Positions 6,642 to 13,815 of a DNA stretch of 30,037 nucleotides are shown piece by piece. Each line of letters begins with the position of its first letter. The first letter of the stretch is position 1. This stretch comes from a virus. The stretch covers positions 1 to 30,037 of the IMG/VR virus record IMGVR_UViG_3300025120_000331; one strand, given 5' to 3'. The notes under the pieces were generated by a model, which did not search any database, had not been told where the DNA came from, and saw nothing but the letters and a program-made list of their open reading frames with translations. The position numbers and the translations under genes are program-made.

Positions 6642-7672
6642 CAAATAAGAGGTTTAGATTAACACCAGACGAAGCAGAAATACTATTTAAATACAGAGGT
6701 TTAAAAGAAGCTGCACAAGAAGCTGGTGTAGGTGTAGAAAGTGTTAAACACGGATGGCTTAAAACTAAACAAGCAAGTTTATTTTTTAAGAACCCACTAC
6801 ATAAAGACGAAGCAGAAAACAAGCTTGAAGAATTAAGTAAAAAACTTGTAGAAGACTTAAAAGAATTTGCACCAAACTTTCCAAAGTTAGTACGACAAGA
6901 AAAGCAAAAAGAGTATTTACTCGTAATTGACCCAGCAGATATACACATAGGTAAACTTGCAGATTCATTTGAAACAGGCGAAGACTATAATAACCAAATA
7001 GCAGTTAAACGAGTAAAAGACGGGGTACAAGGCATCTTAAACAAAGCCAAAGGGTTTCCAATAGAAAAGATTTTGTTTATAGGTGGCAACGATATTCTTC
7101 ACATAGATACACCGACAAGAAATACAACAGGTGGCACACCACAAGACACGGATGGAATGTGGTATAGTAATTTTTTAATAGCGAAGCAACTTTATGTAGA
7201 TATTCTTATGCAGCTTATTTCAGTAGCAGACGTTCATTTTACATTTAATCCAAGTAACCACGACTACCAAACAGGATTTTTCTTGTCCGATGTCATAAAA
7301 ACGTATTTTAGAAACTGCCAAAACATAAGCTTCGATTGTTCAATAGCACATCGTAAAGGTTATAAATACGGAAAAAACTTAATAGGAACTACACACGGAG
7401 ACGGTGCTAAACATCAAGATTTGCCGTTGTTAATGGCTCAAGAATTTCCGATTGAATGGAGTGAAACACGATATAGATACGTTTACACGCACCACGTTCA
7501 CCACAAAACAAGTAAAGACTACATCGGAGTAACCGTTGAAAGCTTACGTTCACCAAGCGGCACGGATTCTTGGCATCACAAAAAAGGCTATCAACACGCA
7601 CCTAAAGCCGTTGAGGGGTTTATACACCACAAAGAAGACGGACAAGTAGCCAGATTAACACATTTATTTTAA
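6638..7672 (+). CDS. Calcineurin-like metallophosphoesterase with N-terminal HTH
   Basis: This 344-residue protein has a complete metallophosphoesterase core: D101-I-H103, GGND (149-152), NHD (207-209), THGD (252-255) and THHVHH (284-289), the five motifs that bind two metal ions. The first ~45 residues look like a helix-turn-helix (LKEAAQEAGVGVESVKHGWL), and a helical linker (55-90) joins it to the core. Family members act as nucleases, phosphodiesterases or phosphatases; the HTH suggests a nucleic-acid substrate. The gene overlaps the spanin by 4 bases and ends the late transcript, before a 128-base gap with an early promoter. The substrate is not known, and nothing shows a role in lysis. 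Confidence 0.85.
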   Translation: MTNKRFRLTPDEAEILFKYRGLKEAAQEAGVGVESVKHGWLKTKQASLFFKNPLHKDEAENKLEELSKKLVEDLKEFAPNFPKLVRQEKQKEYLLVIDPADIHIGKLADSFETGEDYNNQIAVKRVKDGVQGILNKAKGFPIEKILFIGGNDILHIDTPTRNTTGGTPQDTDGMWYSNFLIAKQLYVDILMQLISVADVHFTFNPSNHDYQTGFFLSDVIKTYFRNCQNISFDCSIAHRKGYKYGKNLIGTTHGDGAKHQDLPLLMAQEFPIEWSETRYRYVYTHHVHHKTSKDYIGVTVESLRSPSGTDSWHHKKGYQHAPKAVEGFIHHKEDGQVARLTHLF

Positions 7673-7742
7673 AACATAACTTGTTGTTTTATAGAACATT
7701 ATAAAATAATTGTAACTTTTATTGTTAAAAAGTTTAATAAAA

Positions 7743-7786
7743 TTGTTAATTAATAGAAAAAGATTATTATATTTGTGTATACAAAT
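7743..7786 (+). promoter_or_regulatory. Early promoter P1 with palindromic operator
   Basis: A TTG box (7743-7745) and TATATTTG (7768-7775), 22 bases apart, fit the Bacteroidota -33/-7 promoter. The near-palindrome ATTTGTGTATACAAAT (7771-7786) overlaps the -7 box and the expected start point, so a bound repressor would block initiation. The same sequence recurs at 13.84 kb and, slightly altered, at 15.75 kb. The rest of the 7673-7800 gap holds only an AT-only inverted repeat. Confidence 0.8.
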
Positions 7787-7800
7787 TAATTAAAACACTT

Positions 7801-8019
7801 ATGAAAACACGAATGGAAAAATTAGAAATTTTAGTAGGACTTGAAGAGGGCATACAATCTTTTAAAGACCGAATAGAACTAAAGCACGATAGTATTAACG
7901 GACAAGGTGGTACGTTTAAAGAATTGCGTGACAAATACACGGATGATATACACACGTATAAGCTATGTATTAAACGATTAGAACAACGATTTAACAAAGT
8001 AAGAAAAACACTTAAATAA
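7801..8019 (+). CDS. Early hypothetical coiled-coil protein
   Basis: This 72-residue charged protein, probably helical throughout, is the first gene after promoter P1. Lys, Arg and Glu are abundant, with heptad-like spacing near residues 1-30 and 45-70 (YKLCIKRLEQRFNKVRKTL), so a short dimeric coiled coil is likely. A middle loop contains NGQGGTFKELRDKY. Being first in an early operon suggests a host-takeover or regulatory job, but nothing in it identifies a function. It is separated by 5 bases from the next small gene. Confidence 0.65.
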   Translation: MKTRMEKLEILVGLEEGIQSFKDRIELKHDSINGQGGTFKELRDKYTDDIHTYKLCIKRLEQRFNKVRKTLK

Positions 8020-8024
8020 GAAAT

Positions 8025-8135
8025 ATGAATAAGCAAGAAAGAAAAGAAGCAAAAACAGAATTGATTACAAGTGCCATTTTTATATGGTCGTGCTTTATTG
8101 GTTATTATTTAATTATGAAAATTATTACGCTATGA
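8025..8135 (+). CDS. 36-residue single-pass membrane peptide
   Basis: A short frame fills the gap between its neighbours: it starts 5 bases after the previous stop and overlaps the next ATG as ATGA. The N-terminal 11 residues are basic (MNKQERKEAKT), followed by one hydrophobic helix (SAIFIWSCFIGYYLIMKII). Basic end first suggests the N terminus stays in the cytoplasm. Small single-helix proteins in early phage operons often act on membrane proteins or exclude other phages; here this is only a possibility. Confidence 0.5.
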   Translation: MNKQERKEAKTELITSAIFIWSCFIGYYLIMKIITL

Positions 8136-8326
8136 GTAAAGAAATAAGAAAACGATTACAAGACATAAATACGTTTATGAGTACAACTACAAACGAAACG
8201 TACTTTGTAGGAAAAGACGAACAAGGCACAGAATTTAATATTGTATTTAACACTGTAGAATTGTTAGAGTGGCTTGATATTGATTATATGAAAGACGCAA
8301 CCAAGAAATACATTGAAAATTTATAA
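8132..8326 (+). CDS. Early hypothetical acidic protein
   Basis: The gene encodes 64 residues from ATG 8132, preferred over an upstream frame start at 8084 because that would lie across the membrane-peptide gene and because ATGA coupling is the rule in this operon. The N terminus is basic (MSKEIRKRLQDI), then a small alpha/beta-like body (TYFVGKDEQGTEFNIVFN) and an acidic helix (TVELLEWLDIDYMKDATKK). No family is recognised. Confidence 0.6.
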   Translation: MSKEIRKRLQDINTFMSTTTNETYFVGKDEQGTEFNIVFNTVELLEWLDIDYMKDATKKYIENL

Positions 8327-8329
8327 GCT

Positions 8330-8599
8330 ATGAGTTACGAAATACAAATAGATCATAAAGACGATGAAATTGTAGCCTTTACAATTAACGATACACCGTG
8401 TCAAGTAGAAATAGAAGTAGAAATAGGCTCTGAACAATATCCTGTAAGCTACAATAGCTTTACAGATGACATAACGTATGCAGAAAGCGATACGATTTAT
8501 TACCACGTTAAATGCGAAACTTTGCTATGTGCTGGACTTGTTTACTATAACGACAAAGATATTTGCACGGCTTTAGAACAACAATTAAATATAGTATGA
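8330..8599 (+). CDS. Early hypothetical acidic protein
   Basis: This 89-residue strongly acidic, probably all-beta protein (EIVAFTINDTPCQVEIEVEI) has four Cys residues that do not form a clear zinc pattern. It starts 3 bases after the previous stop and overlaps the next ATG by ATGA. Its charge resembles DNA-mimic or antidefence proteins, but that is a general impression only; no family is recognised. Confidence 0.65.
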   Translation: MSYEIQIDHKDDEIVAFTINDTPCQVEIEVEIGSEQYPVSYNSFTDDITYAESDTIYYHVKCETLLCAGLVYYNDKDICTALEQQLNIV

Positions 8600-8802
8600 A
8601 CGACATACGCATAACATATACTGAGCATAAAATTGGCAATAGTAAAAGTGTAGTGCGTAAAGTTTTAAATGTACACAACAAAGTTATGGGACATAAAGAC
8701 GAACAATATTACAAAACAGAATTAGAAATGCTAAAGATTAAAAAATACGATTACGAATCTTTAAGCGAAGACGAAAAAATAATTTATAACAAAAACAAAT
8801 AA
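8596..8802 (+). CDS. Early hypothetical protein
   Basis: The gene encodes 68 residues from ATG 8596, which overlaps the upstream stop; the longer frame from 8563 is unlikely because it would sit inside the previous gene. The beginning is beta-like (DIRITYTEHKIGN), then comes a basic middle (KSVVRKVLNVHNKVMGHK) and a helical, Lys-rich end. The net charge is basic, unlike its acidic neighbours. No family is recognised. Confidence 0.6.
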   Translation: MNDIRITYTEHKIGNSKSVVRKVLNVHNKVMGHKDEQYYKTELEMLKIKKYDYESLSEDEKIIYNKNK

Positions 8803-8805
8803 ACA

Positions 8806-9033
8806 ATGAGTATAAGCAATCCAATTTTTGAGTATTATCGAAAACAACAAGCGAAGATTCAAGAAGCAAAGCAGCTACTTGAAAAAAACGGATTTACCGT
8901 AGATGAAAAAGACAAAGCGATTAATCAAGAAATACACCGACTAAAAAGCCAACTAACTGGCAACGTGTCGGAAGACGTAAACACGAATAAAGATATTGCA
9001 AGATTAAACCGAATTAAATTACAAGGCGAATGA
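8806..9033 (+). CDS. Early hypothetical helical protein
   Basis: The 75 residues are predicted to be almost all helix, with EYYRKQQAKIQEAKQLLEK and a second helix INQEIHRLKSQL. It may form a coiled coil. It begins 3 bases after the previous stop and overlaps the next gene by 4. No motif gives a function. Confidence 0.6.
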   Translation: MSISNPIFEYYRKQQAKIQEAKQLLEKNGFTVDEKDKAINQEIHRLKSQLTGNVSEDVNTNKDIARLNRIKLQGE

Positions 9034-9278
9034 TGACAATGGAAGCACTTAAATTGGAGTTCTGGGATAGTTTCAACGAAGAACTATATTGCAATTACTT
9101 AATACAAAAAGACGAACGAATGAACACTTATAAAATAATATACAAATATTACAAAGGCAGCGACACAAGCGCAGAAATGTGCCACGCAATTAAATACGTT
9201 CAAGCAGATGATAGGCAAGAAGCAATAAAAGCTTTTGGCTTGTGGGAAAAGTTAATCATAAGCATAGAAAAAGTATGA
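9030..9278 (+). CDS. Early hypothetical protein
   Basis: This 82-residue protein could start at ATG 9030, 9033 or 9039. The first fits the ATGA coupling with the upstream stop. The C-terminal two thirds (YKIIYKYYKGSDTSAEMCHA, then VQADDRQEAIKAFGLWEKL) looks like a small alpha/beta domain. No family is recognised. A 21-codon frame at 9275-9340 follows with an ATGA overlap but is too short to judge. Confidence 0.6.
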   Translation: MMTMEALKLEFWDSFNEELYCNYLIQKDERMNTYKIIYKYYKGSDTSAEMCHAIKYVQADDRQEAIKAFGLWEKLIISIEKV

Positions 9279-9323
9279 AGAAATGTTTTGAATATATTTA
9301 CACGCTTATAATCAATCTACTTT

Positions 9324-9701
9324 ATGGAAGACTTAATTAGAAAAGTGAAACATCACATACGAAAAGACGGACTAAAATCTAAATGTAGAAAGCCATACTA
9401 TACACATCGAAGAATGTACCTTTTTAATCTTTTAAGAAACGCTGGTGTAACTTATAGCCGTATAGCTGAATTATTTGATTTAAACCACGCTACGATCATT
9501 CACGGTATAAAACGATATGAGAATCTTAAACAAACACGAGACGCGTTCTTATTGCTTGACATAGCCGATTACGATGGCAAGTTTCAACTACATAAACACG
9601 AATACAATTTGAAACGTGATATTTTAAAATCTACTACAATAAGAGATTTAGAAATAATAAAAGGAAGAACAGAAAAAGGGCTATATAAAGAATTAATTTA
9701 A
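9324..9701 (+). CDS. DnaA domain IV-like DNA-binding protein
   Basis: This 125-residue basic protein has a helix-turn-helix near residues 40-65, TYSRIAELFDLNHATIIHGI. It matches the DNA-binding end of DnaA (domain IV), where a signature like DHTTVLHA reads bases in DnaA boxes. No ATPase domain is present, so it cannot act as a full initiator. It may bind origin sequences, compete with host DnaA or regulate transcription. It is the last gene of the first early operon; its stop codon is followed at once by promoter P2. The C-terminal half (80-125) is helical and unassigned. Confidence 0.7.
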   Translation: MEDLIRKVKHHIRKDGLKSKCRKPYYTHRRMYLFNLLRNAGVTYSRIAELFDLNHATIIHGIKRYENLKQTRDAFLLLDIADYDGKFQLHKHEYNLKRDILKSTTIRDLEIIKGRTEKGLYKELI

Positions 9702-9709
9702 TATATTTG
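9702..9709 (+). promoter_or_regulatory. Promoter P2 (-7 box) of the nucleotide cassette
   Basis: TATATTTG fits the Bacteroidota -7 consensus and begins directly after the stop of the DnaA-like gene. Transcription would start near 9714-9717, at the base of the hairpin described next. No good TTG box is seen at the usual distance upstream, so it may need an activator. It lacks the full palindrome of P1, P3 and P4. Confidence 0.6.
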
Positions 9710-9716
9710 TACAGTC

Positions 9717-9766
9717 GGCGGGACAATCAAAATTTTTTAAGTGTGACGTTAGTAGGAAATCCCGCC
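9717..9766 (+). other. Structured 5' leader of the nucleotide cassette
   Basis: GGCGGGA (9717-9723) pairs perfectly with TCCCGCC (9760-9766) across a 36-base loop. This G+C-rich stem stands out in an AT-rich genome. GTGTGACG (9741-9748) in the loop can pair partly with CGTTGCAC (9776-9783) outside it, which would make a pseudoknot or a competing fold. A run of nine T follows at 9785-9793, before the ATG at 9802. A cis-acting RNA (riboswitch, attenuator or protein-binding leader) is possible; I do not recognise a known class. Confidence 0.5.
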
Positions 9767-9801
9767 TTCCGAAAGCGTTGCACTATTTTTTTTATAATAC
9801 T

Positions 9802-10068
9802 ATGAACATTTTGAAAAAAGCAAATGAGATTGTAAATAAACGGTCTGAAGAAAAAGAAAGGCAATACGGTGATTTTATTGAGTGCATGACAAAAACAGCG
9901 CGGATAGCGTCTGAATTATCAAATAAAAACATTACAACAAACGATGCTTATAACGTTTTGATTGCACTAAAATTGGCAAGGCAATCGCATTGCCATAAAG
10001 AAGATAATTTATTAGATGCAGTTGCATATCTTGGTTCATTGAATGAATTCTTAAATAAAAAATTATGA
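9802..10068 (+). CDS. DUF6378-like protein
   Basis: The gene encodes 88 residues from ATG 9802; a longer frame with a TTG start at 9778 would reach into the leader hairpin region and is rejected. The pattern R..EKERQYGDF near the start, ITTNDAYNVLIALKLAR in the middle and KEDNLLDAVAYLG near the end fits the DUF6378 family. These small helical phage proteins keep Asp/Asn residues reminiscent of MazG-type metal sites. No biochemical role is established that I can name. It lies in front of the dCMP-type synthase and a MazG-like gene with 4-base overlaps, so a job in nucleotide pools is likely. Confidence 0.65.
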   Translation: MNILKKANEIVNKRSEEKERQYGDFIECMTKTARIASELSNKNITTNDAYNVLIALKLARQSHCHKEDNLLDAVAYLGSLNEFLNKKL

Positions 10069-10823
10069 GCAATATATTTGAAACAGAATACAAACAGCTT
10101 TTAATGCGTTGTTTATTAAAAGGAGAAATTATTGAAAATCGAACGGCTGTAAAAACGCATAGTTTATTTAATCAAAATATAAACATAGATTTAAAATACG
10201 GTTTTCCTATTGTTACTGGTAAAAAAATATTTTTTCAAAAAGCGTTAAGTGAGTTTAAATGGATATATGAAGGCCGCGTTGATTTAGATTATTTAAATAA
10301 AAATAATATTAATTGGTGGAATGATTTTGCAAAAAACGGTAAACTAGGCAAAATATATGGCTATCAAATACGAAAATTTAATGGAGTTTTTGATCAAGTA
10401 AAATACGTAATAAATGAAATTAACAATAATTCAAGAAGAGCTTTAATAACATTATGGAACCCAACTGACCTTAAAGAGCAAGCGTTGCCTTGTTGTTATA
10501 CGCAATTAAACTTTGTACGTATTAATAATAAATTAAATATGTCAATTAATTTTAGATCATCAGATTTGTTTTTAGGCTTGCCTTACGATATAATATTTGC
10601 GGCTTTGTTTTTATATACAATTGCTAACGAATGTAATTTAGTGCCAGCAAATTTAGGTTTAAATATAGCAAATGCGCATATTTATATAAATCACGAAAAA
10701 GCAGTTCAAGAGTATTACAGAAAACCGGTTTATAATTTACCGGAATTAAAAGGAACATACAATAATTATGAATTAAAAAATTATAAATCAGGAGAATTAA
10801 TAAAAGCAAAATTAGTATTATGA
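10065..10823 (+). CDS. Thymidylate synthase homologue, probable dCMP (hydroxy)methyltransferase
   Basis: This 252-residue protein is full length for the ThyA fold. Visible are NRT (phosphate loop, Arg26), TGKKIFFQKALSEF (Glu63), W84-W85, IYGYQ (Tyr99), the nucleophile in LPCC (Cys143), FRSSD (Arg164, Asp167), LGLPYD (170-175) and NAHIY (His205, Tyr207). The residue that selects the base, Asn177 of E. coli ThyA in LGLPFN, is Asp175 here. T4 dCMP hydroxymethylase has Asp at this place, and Asn-to-Asp changes in ThyA move preference to dCMP. The likely product is therefore 5-hydroxymethyl- or 5-methyl-dCMP from methylene-tetrahydrofolate. The PCH motif is PCC. The retained Trp leaves methyl versus hydroxymethyl open. 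It is flanked by DUF6378 and MazG genes with 4-base overlaps. Confidence 0.85.
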   Translation: MSNIFETEYKQLLMRCLLKGEIIENRTAVKTHSLFNQNINIDLKYGFPIVTGKKIFFQKALSEFKWIYEGRVDLDYLNKNNINWWNDFAKNGKLGKIYGYQIRKFNGVFDQVKYVINEINNNSRRALITLWNPTDLKEQALPCCYTQLNFVRINNKLNMSINFRSSDLFLGLPYDIIFAALFLYTIANECNLVPANLGLNIANAHIYINHEKAVQEYYRKPVYNLPELKGTYNNYELKNYKSGELIKAKLVL

Positions 10824-11116
10824 ATAGATTTGAATTAATAAGGCAATGGGCAAACGCTAAAGGGATATATACGAAAGGTGACCCAAAAACACAAACTTTA
10901 AAATTATTAGAAGAATCAGGTGAATTAGCAAAAGCTATTTTAAATAACGACCAAGACGAAGTAATAGACGCTATAGGGGATTGTGTTGTAGTTTTAACAA
11001 GCATAGCGCACATGAGAGGTGTTACTATTGAGCAATGTATTGATGAGGCTTATAATGTAATATCAAAAAGGAAAGGTAAAATGATTAACGGAACATTTGT
11101 AAAAGAAAAAAAATGA
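10820..11116 (+). CDS. MazG-like nucleotide pyrophosphohydrolase
   Basis: This is a 98-residue all-helical protein with the MazG metal site: E31-E32-xx-E35 in LLEESGELAKAI and E47-xx-D50 plus Asp54 in EVIDAIGDCVVVL. Such enzymes split nucleoside triphosphates to monophosphate and pyrophosphate. Directly behind a predicted dCMP-acting synthase, the natural substrate would be dCTP: hydrolysis would supply dCMP and keep plain dCTP out of DNA, as T4 gp56 does. General MazG house-cleaning or alarmone degradation are alternatives. The gene overlaps both neighbours by 4 bases, so translation is coupled. Confidence 0.8.
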   Translation: MNRFELIRQWANAKGIYTKGDPKTQTLKLLEESGELAKAILNNDQDEVIDAIGDCVVVLTSIAHMRGVTIEQCIDEAYNVISKRKGKMINGTFVKEKK

Positions 11117-11529
11117 GAACATATAAAGCAAAAATTAAAATGAAGGATGACTGGAAAATACAAAATACCGGTTTATTAGGAGAAAAAATATTCAATCTTT
11201 GGTTTAATTCAAATTATGAAACTGAAAAATTATTTAAACAATGCGCTGATCGTGATTACGAAGGAATTGATTTTGCAGATGAAAAAGGTTATACGTATCA
11301 AGTTAAAGCGACAAGGGCTCGTAGTTATACGTTTAATTGCTATTTAGATGACCTTAACGAGCATTTAAAAAGTGATATATATGTTTTTATACAAATACAT
11401 GAAAAGTATGCTTATATTGAAAGTTTATATAATAAAAATGAAATACTTAATTTAGCCAGGCAAAGTTTCAAAGAACAAAAATCTTGTTTTGTATACGCTA
11501 AAGACTTATTACAGCAAAAATTATTTTAA
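11113..11529 (+). CDS. PD-(D/E)XK-like nuclease
   Basis: This 138-residue protein carries a core resembling restriction-type nucleases: Glu24 in GLLGEKIF, Asp53 in EGIDF and Gln63-Val-Lys65 in TYQVKAT, spaced as E...D...QxK, a known variant of the PD-(D/E)XK motif. The motif residues are placed on predicted strands after a first helix. The family covers endonucleases that cut or nick DNA. No DNA-recognition domain is seen beyond the core. The gene is coupled to the MazG gene by ATGA. In T4, endonucleases that attack unmodified cytosine DNA work with dCMP hydroxymethylase; a parallel here is attractive but unproven. A resolvase or repair nuclease is also possible. Confidence 0.6.
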   Translation: MRTYKAKIKMKDDWKIQNTGLLGEKIFNLWFNSNYETEKLFKQCADRDYEGIDFADEKGYTYQVKATRARSYTFNCYLDDLNEHLKSDIYVFIQIHEKYAYIESLYNKNEILNLARQSFKEQKSCFVYAKDLLQQKLF

Positions 11530-11531
11530 TT

Positions 11532-12146
11532 ATGGAAGGGTGGGTAAAATTACATCGTAAATTTCTTGAGTGGGAATGGTACGATAAATCAGAAACAGTG
11601 CATTTATTTCTTCACTGCTTGTTAAAAGCAAATCATAAAAATAAAAACTATAGAGGTAAAATTGTAAATAGAGGCAGTTTTTTAACTAGTCGTGAATTGC
11701 TAAGTAAAGAACTAGGATTGACAGAACGACAAATAAGAACATCGTTAAATAGGTTGAAACTGACCAAAGAACTGACCGTTAAATCAAGCAGACAAGGTAC
11801 TGAAATTCATATAGTTAACTATAGTAAATACCAAATACAGTCCAACAAAGAGTCGAACAGTAGACCAACAACAGACCAACAACAGACCAGTAACAATAAT
11901 GTTAATAATGAAAATATATACAGATCATTTGAGCATTTGTTTATAACACATGGTCAGTATGAAAAGCTTTTACAATACAATTCTAAAAAACAAATTGATG
12001 AGATCTTAGATTCTATAGAAAACTATAAGGCAAATAAGAATTATAAATCGTTATATTTAACAGCTAAAAATTGGCTAAAAAAAGTACCAAAAGAAGAAGA
12101 AGATAAATTAGTAGCACAAGCAAAGAAGCATGGTTATGTTAAGTAA
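11532..12146 (+). CDS. Winged-helix replication initiator / replisome organiser
   Basis: This 204-residue protein opens with [20 protein letters not shown] and a hydrophobic [14 protein letters not shown] stretch, then a winged helix (about 65-110: [34 protein letters not shown]). That N terminus is typical of phage replication proteins related to DnaD and lambda O types. A Gln/Asn-rich linker (112-128) leads to a helical C-terminal domain (130-204) likely to touch the helicase. The next gene, a RecA-fold ATPase, overlaps it by 17 bases, as expected for an initiator and its helicase partner. The origin is not identified. Confidence 0.75.
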   Translation: MEGWVKLHRKFLEWEWYDKSETVHLFLHCLLKANHKNKNYRGKIVNRGSFLTSRELLSKELGLTERQIRTSLNRLKLTKELTVKSSRQGTEIHIVNYSKYQIQSNKESNSRPTTDQQQTSNNNVNNENIYRSFEHLFITHGQYEKLLQYNSKKQIDEILDSIENYKANKNYKSLYLTAKNWLKKVPKEEEDKLVAQAKKHGYVK

Positions 12147-12990
12147 AGGAATACACACTAAATATTTATTAGACTATAAACACGGCAGAATAAAACAAGG
12201 TTTGCCTATTAATTGTAAGTTAGATGATCACATAGTATTTAAACCTAAACAACTTAATATAATTCTTGGACATGATAACGTAGGAAAAAGTTATTTTGTT
12301 TTTTGGTATTTTTTAACACTTGCATTAAAGCACGATTTAAAGTTTTGTTTATGGGCAGGAGAAAATCAGTACGGTCAAATTATGCGTGATATGATTCAGA
12401 TGTATACAGGTATACCGTTTAAAGAATTACACGATTCACAAATACGCAGCTACTCAACACATCTTGAACAGTACTTTGACTTTGTAGATAATTCAAGACT
12501 ATACACGCCACAAGAACTTTTAGAAGCTTTTAAAAACACGGATGCAGATTGTTGTTTGATTGATCCATTTACAGGTTTAAGCCGTGAGTATGGATATGAA
12601 GGCAATTACAAGTTTTTAAATATGGCACGACAATTTGTAAACGAAACAGGAAAAACAATATACATTAGTACGCATCCAACAAGTGAAAGCGGTAGGCAGG
12701 GTAATTTGTTTCCCAAAGGACATATGTGGGATGGTCATTTAAAACCACCTATGGCAGCTTACGTTGAAGGTGGTAAAAGTTTTCTAAATCGTTGCGATGA
12801 TTTTATTACAGTGCATCGCTTAGTAAAACACGAAACTATGAAATATGTTACTTTAATAAGCGTTGATAAAATTAAAGATCGAGACACAGGTGGTGAACAA
12901 ACACTTTTAGAAGATTATATTTTTTGTGACTTCAATAGTGGTTTAGGTTTTGAGTTGTACGGTGAAAACCCTTTAAAAAAATTAAGATAA
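12130..12990 (+). CDS. RecA-fold ATPase, probable replicative helicase
   Basis: This 286-residue protein has a Walker A motif GHDNVGKS (47-54), an acidic GE after the second strand (AGENQYGQ, 76-83), a Walker B CCLIDP with Asp145 and a third motif YISTHP. This order fits the RecA/DnaB-like core. It lacks the DnaB N-terminal domain, so it is shorter than host DnaB (about 450 residues) and resembles single-domain phage helicases or AAA_25-type ATPases. The neighbouring initiator supports a role in fork loading. ATG 12130 or ATG 12136 could be the start; both overlap the initiator. A recombination or loader ATPase is the other option. Confidence 0.75.
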   Translation: MVMLSKGIHTKYLLDYKHGRIKQGLPINCKLDDHIVFKPKQLNIILGHDNVGKSYFVFWYFLTLALKHDLKFCLWAGENQYGQIMRDMIQMYTGIPFKELHDSQIRSYSTHLEQYFDFVDNSRLYTPQELLEAFKNTDADCCLIDPFTGLSREYGYEGNYKFLNMARQFVNETGKTIYISTHPTSESGRQGNLFPKGHMWDGHLKPPMAAYVEGGKSFLNRCDDFITVHRLVKHETMKYVTLISVDKIKDRDTGGEQTLLEDYIFCDFNSGLGFELYGENPLKKLR

Positions 12991-13284
12991 ATGGAAAGTT
13001 TAGATATATTAAAAGCAAAGATAAACTTACAAACTACGATTATTAAGTTTACAAGTAGTATTGAAGAATTACAAAAGAAGCATCCAGAGCGACACGATTT
13101 AATTAATTCAATGCTTGAAAGTTTAGAAGATGTAGCAGAATTTCAATCCGTGTTTATGCAGTTAGAAGAAGAATTTATTTTAGAGTGCAAAACCAATCTA
13201 CGTTTACAGATGCAAATAAGCGAACAGAAACACGAAATAGATAAATTAAATATTTTAGTAAAAAACTTAAAAGAAGGTATTTAA
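12991..13284 (+). CDS. Hypothetical coiled-coil protein
   Basis: The 97 residues are almost all helical. Two heptad-rich parts (IIKFTSSIEELQKKHPERHD and MQISEQKHEIDKLNILVKNL) point to a dimeric coiled coil. It starts on the base after the helicase stop and overlaps the NinG start by one base. This place between helicase and NinG suggests a replication or recombination accessory, but no family is recognised. Confidence 0.65.
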   Translation: MESLDILKAKINLQTTIIKFTSSIEELQKKHPERHDLINSMLESLEDVAEFQSVFMQLEEEFILECKTNLRLQMQISEQKHEIDKLNILVKNLKEGI

Positions 13285-13802
13285 TGCCACGATGTAAACA
13301 TTGCAAAGAAAAGTTTGAAGCTAAACACTTTAACCAAAAATACTGCTTTAAAAGTGAGTGTGTTCGTGTTTGGGTAGAATCGGCAAAAGTAAAGAATTGG
13401 AAGAAAGAAAAGAAGCGACTGAAAGACGAATTAGAAACGGTGCAAAGCTTAACTAAAAAAGCACAAACATACTTTAACGCATATATAAGAGAACGTGATC
13501 AACATAAACCTTGTGTAAGTTGTAATAAGCCATTAGGTACAAAGTTCGATGCTGGTCACTACTTTAGTACAAGCCACAAGAACGTAACTTTTGATGAGAA
13601 TAATGTTCACGGTCAATGCGTTGCCTGTAACCAACATAAACACGGAAACCTACTAAACTATCAAATAGGCATAGAAAAAAGAATAGGTGGCGAAGAACTA
13701 ATAAAACTACACGAACAAGCACACAAGATAAGAAAGTTTACACGTGAAGAATTAAAAGAAATAATAGAACTATACAAACAAAGGAAAAAAAATTTAAAAT
13801 AA
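13284..13802 (+). CDS. ninG: NinG-like recombination protein (HNH fold)
   Basis: This 172-residue protein matches the lambda NinG/Rap family from end to end. It has an N-terminal zinc finger (Cys4, Cys7, Cys21, Cys26; CKHCKEKF, NQKYCF), a basic helical linker and the pattern QTYFNAYIRERD. A second metal-binding HNH-like core follows: PCVSC (77, 80), DAGHYF (His92), NNVHGQC (His109, Cys112), ACNQHKHGN (Cys115). NinG acts on Holliday junctions or branched DNA in phage recombination. It closes the replication operon. After the stop there are 75 bases with promoter P3. Confidence 0.88.
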   Translation: MPRCKHCKEKFEAKHFNQKYCFKSECVRVWVESAKVKNWKKEKKRLKDELETVQSLTKKAQTYFNAYIRERDQHKPCVSCNKPLGTKFDAGHYFSTSHKNVTFDENNVHGQCVACNQHKHGNLLNYQIGIEKRIGGEELIKLHEQAHKIRKFTREELKEIIELYKQRKKNLK

Positions 13803-13815
13803 TTTCATTTTATAG

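Noticed and set aside
7687-7706. Inverted repeat TTTTATA / TATAAAA after the metallophosphoesterase gene
   Set aside because: The stem is only A-T pairs and no T run follows; too weak to call a terminator.
9717-9793. Leader hairpin read as a simple intrinsic terminator
   Set aside because: The 36-base loop and the ~18 bases between stem and T run do not fit an intrinsic terminator.
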